45,429 nucleotides of DNA from contig DJRT01000018.1 in NCBI GenBank assembly GCA_002437905.1, positions 1 through 45,429 on the forward strand, given 5' to 3'. A model generated the notes under the pieces. It searched no databases and had not been told where the DNA came from. It saw only the letters and a program-made list of their open reading frames with translations. Made by a program: the position numbers and the translations under genes. This document shows positions 39,924 through 45,429 of the stretch, piece after piece. This stretch comes from Ruminococcaceae bacterium UBA6353. Its GTDB lineage: Bacteria; Bacillota; Clostridia; Oscillospirales; Acutalibacteraceae. Every line of letters starts with the position of its first letter. Position 1 is the stretch's first letter.

Positions 39924-42143
39924 ATGGGGATGGATATGGAAGAACAACTGCAGCTTTCCGGCACGGTGGAGGACATTGTATTCACCAATGCCGATAATGG
40001 CTGGACGGTGCTGGAGCTGGATACCGGCGTGCAGCTCGAAACGGTGGTCGGCACGCTGCCCACCGTACAGGTGGGGGAGCAGCTGCGCCTGCAGGGCAGC
40101 TATACGGAGCATCCAAGCTTTGGCCGGCAGTTCAGGGCGACAGCCTGCGAGAGCAGCCTGCCGACGGATGCTGCGGCTATCCTGCGGTATCTTGCCTCCG
40201 GTGCGGTCAAGGGCATCGGCCCAAGTACCGCGGTCAAGATCGTCGACCGTTTCGGCGCAGATGCCCTGCGGGTGCTGGAGCAGGAGCCGGAACGGCTGGC
40301 TGAGATCCGTGGTGTCTCGCCAAGCCGTGCCCGCGAAATGAGCCAAAGCTTCTGTGCGCAGTTCGGCCTGCGGGAGGTCGTGATGACCTTTGGCACCTAT
40401 GGGCTGACCGCCAATGAGGCTCTGCGCTGTTGGAAAAAATTCGGCCCCTCTACGCTGACAAAGATTAAGGCAAATCCCTATCTTTTGTGTACACCGGGGC
40501 TGTATATCGGCTTTGAAAAGGCTGATGCCCTGTGCATGAGTATGCAGGGCGACCGTTTGGATGGGAACCGTCTGCAGGCGGGTGTGGTTTATGTGCTGCG
40601 GCACAATCTCGGCAACGGGCACACCTGCCTGCCGGCGGATAAGGTGGTGGCTGCTGCGGCCCGGCTGCTGGATGTGCCGGCGGATGCCATTGAGTCCACG
40701 GTCGCCCGGCTGCTGGAAACGCAGCAGCTGCGGCAGGAGCGGATAGAGGAACGCGACTTCCTGTTTCTGCCGGCCCTGTATGAGGCAGAGGTGTTTATCG
40801 CCACGCGCCTGCACCTGATGAACAGCATCACCCCCGTTGCCGAGGCGGATCTGCAGCTGCGCATCGAGGCAATGCAGCGCAATTTCGGTATTCAATATGA
40901 GGAGCAGCAGCGTGCTGCCATGGTTGCCGCTATCGAGAAGGGCACGCTGATCCTGACCGGCGGCCCCGGTACCGGCAAGACCACTACCCTGCGTGGCATT
41001 ATCACCCTGCTGGAGAGTATGGGGGAAACGGTGGCCATTTCTGCGCCCACCGGTCGTGCAGCCAAGCGGATCGCAGAGCTTACCGACCGTGAAGCGAAAA
41101 CCCTTCACAGGCTATTGGAGGTCAAGTGGGACGATAGCGACAGCCCGGTATTTGAACGGGATGAGCGAAATCCCCTGGAGGCGGACGCCATTGTGGTGGA
41201 TGAGATGTCCATGGTGGACACACTGCTGTTTGAAAGCCTGCTGCGCGCAGCCAAGACCGGCTGCCGCCTGATCCTGGTGGGGGATACCGACCAGCTTCCG
41301 GCGGTGGGTGCAGGGAGCATCCTGCAGGATCTTATCGACAGCGGCGCGGTCCCCGTTGTGCGGCTGACGCAGGTTTTCCGTCAGGCTCTGGAAAGCCGGA
41401 TCGTCGTGAATGCGCACCGTATTGTAAAGGGACAAGCTTTACAGCTGGATAATCAAGGTGATTGCTTCTTCCTGCCGCGCAGCAATGTGCAGGAGGTCAC
41501 ACAGACGGTGCTGGATCTGTGTCATCACCGCCTGCCGAAGGCCTATGGCTATACGGTGATGAATGGTTTGCAGGTGCTTTGTCCCGGCCGCAAGGGCGAG
41601 GTGGGAACGGTGGAGCTGAACCGTCGGCTGCAGGCCCTGCTCAATCCGTCGGTAAAGACCAAAAACGAGATCACGGTGGAGGGCACTACCCTGCGCGAAG
41701 GTGATAAGGTGATGCACACCCGCAACAATTATGATATTCCCTGGGAAAAGGCGGACGGACAATGCGGCAGCGGCGTTTTCAACGGGGATATCGGCGTGCT
41801 GGAGGAGGTCCGGCTGCGTGACGGCCAGCTTACTGTGCGGTATGAGGATCGGGTAGCGCAATATACCAAGCAGGATGCACAGGATCTGGAGCTGGCCTAC
41901 GCCATTACCGTACATAAAAGCCAGGGCAGCGAATTTGACGCGGTGGTGCTGCCGCTTTTCCGCAATACGCCGCACCTGTGCTACCGCAATCTGCTGTATA
42001 CGGCGGTTACCCGCGCCAAGCGGCTGCTGATTTTGGTTGGCAGCCGGGATACGGTTCAGAGAATGATTGATAATGATCGCAAGACCCTGCGGTATACCGG
42101 CCTGCGGTATTTTCTTCGCCGGGCGGAGGAGCTGCCGATATGA
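39924..42143 (+). CDS. recD2: RecD2-like ATP-dependent DNA helicase
   Basis: A 739-residue superfamily 1B 5'-3' helicase. The N-terminal OB/HhH region has repeated helix-hairpin-helix segments (KGIGPSTAVKIVDRFG, then IRGVSPSRAREMSQ), as in RecD2 enzymes that work without RecBC. The Walker A motif is LTGGPGTGKTT near residue 346. Other motifs are VVDEMSMVD, LTQVFRQA, TVHKSQGSEFD and LLYTAVTRAKRLLIL. Three in-frame ATGs (39924, 39930, 39936) are close together and no ideal Shine-Dalgarno decides between them. It overlaps comF as ATGA. Confidence 0.95.
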   Translation: MGMDMEEQLQLSGTVEDIVFTNADNGWTVLELDTGVQLETVVGTLPTVQVGEQLRLQGSYTEHPSFGRQFRATACESSLPTDAAAILRYLASGAVKGIGPSTAVKIVDRFGADALRVLEQEPERLAEIRGVSPSRAREMSQSFCAQFGLREVVMTFGTYGLTANEALRCWKKFGPSTLTKIKANPYLLCTPGLYIGFEKADALCMSMQGDRLDGNRLQAGVVYVLRHNLGNGHTCLPADKVVAAAARLLDVPADAIESTVARLLETQQLRQERIEERDFLFLPALYEAEVFIATRLHLMNSITPVAEADLQLRIEAMQRNFGIQYEEQQRAAMVAAIEKGTLILTGGPGTGKTTTLRGIITLLESMGETVAISAPTGRAAKRIAELTDREAKTLHRLLEVKWDDSDSPVFERDERNPLEADAIVVDEMSMVDTLLFESLLRAAKTGCRLILVGDTDQLPAVGAGSILQDLIDSGAVPVVRLTQVFRQALESRIVVNAHRIVKGQALQLDNQGDCFFLPRSNVQEVTQTVLDLCHHRLPKAYGYTVMNGLQVLCPGRKGEVGTVELNRRLQALLNPSVKTKNEITVEGTTLREGDKVMHTRNNYDIPWEKADGQCGSGVFNGDIGVLEEVRLRDGQLTVRYEDRVAQYTKQDAQDLELAYAITVHKSQGSEFDAVVLPLFRNTPHLCYRNLLYTAVTRAKRLLILVGSRDTVQRMIDNDRKTLRYTGLRYFLRRAEELPI

Positions 42144-42847
42144 AGGGCTGGGCGGTGACCGAATGGCTGTGGAATCTGGTCTATCCCGACCGCTGCTACA
42201 TCTGTGGGGAGGTCATCCCGTGGCGCAGCGGTCTGTGCCGCGCCTGCGCCGAAAAGGCGCCGCGCATACTGCCGCCGGTCTGTTCGAAATGCGGCCGTGG
42301 AGAAGACCGCTGCAGCTGCCGGCAGCGGCAGATGCATTTTGCGCGCTGTGTTTCACCGTTTTATTACGAGGACACAGTCAAGACCGGCATCCTGGCGTTG
42401 AAGAACACCGCCTGCCGGCCGTATGTTTCCGGCTTTGCTGCGGAGATTGCCGAGGTACTGCGGCGGGAATACGGAGGTATCGCTTTTGACCGGATCACGG
42501 CAGTGCCTCTGTACCGGGCAGATGAGCGGCTGCGCGGATTTGACCCCAACGCTCTGCTGGCAAAGCAGCTGGCGCGGCTGACCGGCATTGCGTATGCGCC
42601 TCTGCTGAAGAAAACAGTGCATACCGCCCCGCAAAAGTCGCTGGATGCCCGGCTGCGCAGCGGCAATCTGCTCGGCGCTTTCGATGTGACAGTGCCGGTG
42701 CAGGGAATGACGATTTTACTGATTGACGATATCATCACCACCGGCGCCACGCTGGACGAATGTGCGAAAATGCTTAAACTGGCCGGCGCGGCGGAGGTGT
42801 ATGCGGCAACAGCCTGTGCCGATGCTTTTGAGGCAGCACGCAAATAA
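42140..42847 (+). CDS. comF: ComF-family protein
   Basis: A 235-residue protein with an N-terminal Cys-rich zinc finger (CYICGEVI, CRACAEKA, CSKCGRGEDRCSC) and a C-terminal phosphoribosyltransferase-like domain with ILLIDDIITTGATLDEC. ComF proteins take part in DNA uptake and DNA repair of single-stranded DNA, where a partner helicase or a PriA-like protein is common. The ATG overlaps the recD2 stop. Pairing with RecD2, another DNA-processing enzyme, supports a role in transformation or repair. Confidence 0.92.
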   Translation: MKGWAVTEWLWNLVYPDRCYICGEVIPWRSGLCRACAEKAPRILPPVCSKCGRGEDRCSCRQRQMHFARCVSPFYYEDTVKTGILALKNTACRPYVSGFAAEIAEVLRREYGGIAFDRITAVPLYRADERLRGFDPNALLAKQLARLTGIAYAPLLKKTVHTAPQKSLDARLRSGNLLGAFDVTVPVQGMTILLIDDIITTGATLDECAKMLKLAGAAEVYAATACADAFEAARK

Positions 42848-42869
42848 CCGCCGCGCTCCTGACTGGCGG

Positions 42870-42898
42870 TTGCAAATGTTGTCGAAACACGCTATAAT
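42870..42898 (+). promoter_or_regulatory. Sigma-A promoter of the mreB-family gene
   Basis: TTGCAA (42870-42875), a 17-bp spacer and TATAAT (42893-42898). The leader carries a small AGCTGTGTGG...CTGCTGCAGGAAGG segment with AAGGAG before the start. Confidence 0.75.
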
Positions 42899-42954
42899 GT
42901 GGACAGAAGATGCTTCTGCAGCTGTGTGGAACTGCTGCAGGAAGGAGAAAAACA

Positions 42955-43995
42955 ATGAATTTAGGAATTGATCTGGGCACCTCCCGCGTGGTGATCTGTT
43001 CGCCGGGGGATCATGCCGAAAACGGGATCGTGCTGGATGAACCGGCGGTTATTGCTGTGGATCAGCGTGACGGACATCTGGTGGCCTGCGGTGAGGAGGC
43101 CGAAAAGATGCTGGGGCGCACACCGGCCTCCATTCGCGCTGTGCGTCCGCTGCAGAATGGCGTGATAGCGGAATACGAACTGGCCGAGATGATGCTGCGT
43201 CATTTTCTGCACCGGGTCTGCTCTAACCGGGTAACCAAGCCGTGCGTGGCGGTCAGTATTGCACAGAAGGTAACGGAAGTGGAGCAGCGGTCGTTTATCG
43301 AGGCAGTGGTTTCGGCCGGCGCACGGCGGGTCACGCTGGTGCCGGAAACGGTCGCGGCGGCCATCGGTGCCGGGCTGGATGTTTCCCGGCCCCGCGGGCA
43401 GATGCTCGTCAATGTCGGTGGCGGCACCACCGATGCTGCCGTGCTGTCGCTCCGGGGAACGGCGGTCTCGGCCTCGCTGCGCGTGGCCGGCACCGCAATG
43501 GACGAGGCGATCGTGCGCTATGTGCGTGCGCAGTATGGGCTGCTGATCGGCGAACCGATGGCGGAGCGGGTAAAGATCGCCATTGGCGGTGTGCAGCGGC
43601 GTGACCAGCCGGTCAGCATGACCGTGAAGGGGCGCGATGCGCTGAGCGGGCTGCCGCATGCGGTGGAGATCCATTCAGACGAGATCTGCGATGTGCTGCA
43701 GGAAACAACCCGCCTGATCCTGGCACAGATCCAGCAGGTGTTGGAGATAACTCCACCGGAGCTGGCCGGCGATATCATGCAGGATTGTATCTGGCTGACC
43801 GGCGGATTAGCTCCGCTGTACGGCCTGCGGGAACGCATAGAGCAGGAGACCGGTGTGCCCTGCCGGATCCCGGAGCATCCGGCGCATTGTGTGGCGATCG
43901 GTGCCGCCAGGGCGCTGCAGTACGCCTCCTCTTTTTCCGAGGTGTATGATCTCGGCGATTTTTCCTATCATCTGTCCGATTCTGTGACAAACTGA
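42955..43995 (+). CDS. MreB/Mbl-family actin-like cell-shape protein
   Basis: A 346-residue bacterial actin homologue. Nucleotide-binding blocks are LGIDLGTSRVVI at the N-terminus, a shortened CGEEAEKMLGRTPASIRAVRPLQNGVIAEYELAE, LVNVGGGTTDAAVLSL and WLTGGLAPLYGLRERI. It directs rod-type cell-wall synthesis at the inner membrane. The ATG at 42955 follows AAGGAG, and the upstream frame to 42910 is not used. mreC, mreD and rodZ are absent nearby, so this may be a second, orphan mreB or mbl copy. Confidence 0.93.
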   Translation: MNLGIDLGTSRVVICSPGDHAENGIVLDEPAVIAVDQRDGHLVACGEEAEKMLGRTPASIRAVRPLQNGVIAEYELAEMMLRHFLHRVCSNRVTKPCVAVSIAQKVTEVEQRSFIEAVVSAGARRVTLVPETVAAAIGAGLDVSRPRGQMLVNVGGGTTDAAVLSLRGTAVSASLRVAGTAMDEAIVRYVRAQYGLLIGEPMAERVKIAIGGVQRRDQPVSMTVKGRDALSGLPHAVEIHSDEICDVLQETTRLILAQIQQVLEITPPELAGDIMQDCIWLTGGLAPLYGLRERIEQETGVPCRIPEHPAHCVAIGAARALQYASSFSEVYDLGDFSYHLSDSVTN

Positions 43996-44018
43996 AGCAG
44001 CCGTTTGCTGTATTCGGC

Positions 44019-44074
44019 CAGTCTGCTGCCGGTGCGCATTGTGTACTGCGCACCGGCAGCAGACTGACTTTTTG
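44019..44074 (+). terminator. Terminator of the mreB-family gene
   Basis: CAGTCTGCTGCCGGTGCGCA (44019-44038) pairs perfectly with 44047-44066, followed by ACTTTTTG. Confidence 0.92.
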
Positions 44075-44084
44075 TGCGAATGGG

Positions 44085-44100
44085 GCACAATATATTGTGC
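44085..44100. promoter_or_regulatory. NrdR-type palindromic box
   Basis: GCACAATATATTGTGC is a perfect 16-bp palindrome close to the NrdR consensus (ACACNATATATNGTGT-like). A degenerate copy, ATCAACATATTGACAT, is centred about 42 bp downstream and overlaps the nrdD -35, about four helical turns. Confidence 0.75.
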
Positions 44101-44136
44101 ATACAATGCATTTTTCTGCTTTTTTGTATCAACATA

Positions 44137-44165
44137 TTGACATGGTGCGTCTGCGGTGATACAAT
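44137..44165 (+). promoter_or_regulatory. Sigma-A promoter of nrdD
   Basis: TTGACA (44137-44142), a 17-bp spacer and TACAAT (44160-44165). The -35 lies in the second candidate NrdR half-dyad, so repressor binding would block it. Confidence 0.75.
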
Positions 44166-44233
44166 ACCCTTTGCTGATTATTTGTGTGCCGGGCAGACAC
44201 ACATACCGATAAATACTGCGGGAGGAACGAAAC

Positions 44234-45429
44234 ATGAAAATCATCAAGCGCGACGGTTCGGAGATGGAGTTTGACCGGAGTAAAATAGAGGCCGCTGTGC
44301 AGAAAGCGAACGAAAGTGTTGATGCCGATGATCGGCTGAACAGGCAGCAGATTGCGGAGATTGCGCAGCGCGTGGAGGAATATTGCCATACAATAAAACG
44401 CGCGATGAGCGTGGAGGAGATCCAGGACCAGGTGGAAAACCACCTGATGGAGCTGGATGCCTATGCCTTGGCACGCTGCTATATCACCTACCGGTATACC
44501 CGTGCACTGGTGCGTAAATCCAACACGACGGACAAGCAAATTCTCAGCCTGATTGAGTGCAATAATGAGGAAGTTAAACAGGAGAATGCGAACAAGAACC
44601 CCACGGTCAACAGCGTACAGCGCGATTATATGGCCGGCGAGGTCAGCAAGGATATCACCCGCCGTATTCTGCTGCCCAAGGAGATTGTGGATGCCCACGA
44701 AGCCGGCCTTATTCACTTCCATGATGCAGACTACTTTGCCCAGCATATGCACAACTGTGATCTGGTCAATCTGGAGGATATGCTGCAGAATGGCACGGTT
44801 ATCAGCGGCACGATGATCGAGCGACCGCATTCTTTCTCCACTGCCTGCAATATCGCTACACAGATCATTGCTCAGGTGGCCTCTAACCAGTACGGCGGAC
44901 AGAGCATCAGTCTGACCCACCTGGCACCCTTTGTGCAGGTCAGCCGTGACAGGCTGCGCCAGGAGATCCGCTTCAGCATGGAAGCGGTTGGTGAAGAACT
45001 TTCACAAAAGCAGATTGATGCCCTGGTGGAGCGGCAGCTGCGCGAGGAGATCCGCAAAGGGGTGCAGACCATCCAGTATCAGGTCGTTACCCTGATGACC
45101 ACAAACGGCCAGGCGCCCTTTGTGACGGTGTTTATGTACCTTAATGAGGCACGCAATGAGCAGGAAAAGAAGGATCTTGCTCTGATTATCGAAGAGATGC
45201 TGCTGCAGCGCTACGAGGGCGTGAAAAACGAGGAGGGGGTGTGGGTCACCCCGGCTTTCCCGAAGCTGATCTATGTGCTGGAGGAGGATAATATCCACGA
45301 AGGCAGCCCCTATTATGAGCTGACCAAGCTGGCCGCCAAGTGCACCGCCCGCCGGATGGTGCCGGATTATATCAGCGAAAAGATCATGCTGCAGAACAAG
45401 ATTGATAAGAACGGCGAGGGACACTGCTA
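44234..45429 (+). CDS. nrdD: Anaerobic ribonucleoside-triphosphate reductase (partial, C-terminus off the window)
   Basis: The first 398 codons of the class III ribonucleotide reductase, the glycyl-radical enzyme that makes dNTPs without oxygen. Residues 1-90 form an ATP-cone (KIIKRDGSEMEFDRSKIEAA, then YALARCYITYRYTR) used for allosteric dATP sensing. The core opens with NSVQRDYMAGEVSKDITRRI and HFHDADYFAQ. The conserved C-terminal glycyl-radical site and nrdG lie outside the window. The ATG follows GGGAGGAAC. It probably forms an operon with nrdG, regulated by NrdR. Confidence 0.94.
   Translation, partial: MKIIKRDGSEMEFDRSKIEAAVQKANESVDADDRLNRQQIAEIAQRVEEYCHTIKRAMSVEEIQDQVENHLMELDAYALARCYITYRYTRALVRKSNTTDKQILSLIECNNEEVKQENANKNPTVNSVQRDYMAGEVSKDITRRILLPKEIVDAHEAGLIHFHDADYFAQHMHNCDLVNLEDMLQNGTVISGTMIERPHSFSTACNIATQIIAQVASNQYGGQSISLTHLAPFVQVSRDRLRQEIRFSMEAVGEELSQKQIDALVERQLREEIRKGVQTIQYQVVTLMTTNGQAPFVTVFMYLNEARNEQEKKDLALIIEEMLLQRYEGVKNEEGVWVTPAFPKLIYVLEEDNIHEGSPYYELTKLAAKCTARRMVPDYISEKIMLQNKIDKNGEGHC

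Noticed and set aside
38856..41108. A 750-codon minus-strand frame
   Set aside because: It covers spoVAF and recD2 antisense. High GC content produces such stop-free frames.

Overview
The window is about 45.4 kb of GC-rich (roughly 58%) DNA, densely packed on both strands with Shine-Dalgarno-led genes and sigma-A promoters. The gene set points to an anaerobic, probably spore-forming gut Clostridia of the Oscillospiraceae/Ruminococcaceae type. It includes SpoVAF, an HrcA/CIRCE-controlled Hsp20, an ANTAR regulator, LL-diaminopimelate aminotransferase, class III ribonucleotide reductase and the split archaeal-type glutamate synthase. No species can be named from sequence reading alone.

Layout. 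1-1159 is the right end of an integrated mobile element: an AP/K-rich AT-hook-like protein running off the left edge, a TnpW-like small protein, and a 59-bp copy of the 3' end of tRNA-Ala(GGC) that marks the attachment site. 1440-8426 carries carbohydrate genes and regulators: a divergent GH28-like beta-helix protein, hsp20 under CIRCE control, a divergent acyltransferase/AraC pair, and a DeoR regulator divergent from nagA-nagB. 8494-9627 is a divergent XRE-regulator/membrane-protein module with repeated operators. 9680-19145 holds three class I aminoacyl-tRNA synthetases (glnS, gltX, trpS), a PflX-like radical SAM protein, a LUD protein, alanine racemase, a histidine phosphatase and a surface transglutaminase.

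19214-28875 is a nine-gene minus-strand nitrogen operon. It encodes glutamate synthase as separate domains (amidotransferase, FMN synthase, ferredoxin, FAD reductase, GXGXG domain), then a short glutamine synthetase, an ANTAR antiterminator, CTP synthase and DapL. Its leader holds a strong promoter followed by a terminator whose 5' arm can instead fold into two tandem hexaloop hairpins, as expected for ANTAR control. 29028-34907 is a glycerol-phosphate operon (glpP, GlpA-like dehydrogenase, FAD oxidoreductase, DUF1667, glycerol-1-phosphate dehydrogenase, HAD phosphatase) with two leader terminators suited to GlpP antitermination.

35016-45429 carries a PHP hydrolase, a glycosyltransferase with a YfiH-type protein, spoVAF, a small membrane protein, recD2-comF, an MreB-family gene, and the start of nrdD behind a palindromic NrdR-type box.

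The most interesting features are the ANTAR-type leader coupled to the split-GOGAT operon and its C-terminally short glutamine synthetase, the bacterial G1P dehydrogenase inside a GlpP-controlled operon, and the tRNA-Ala attachment site.
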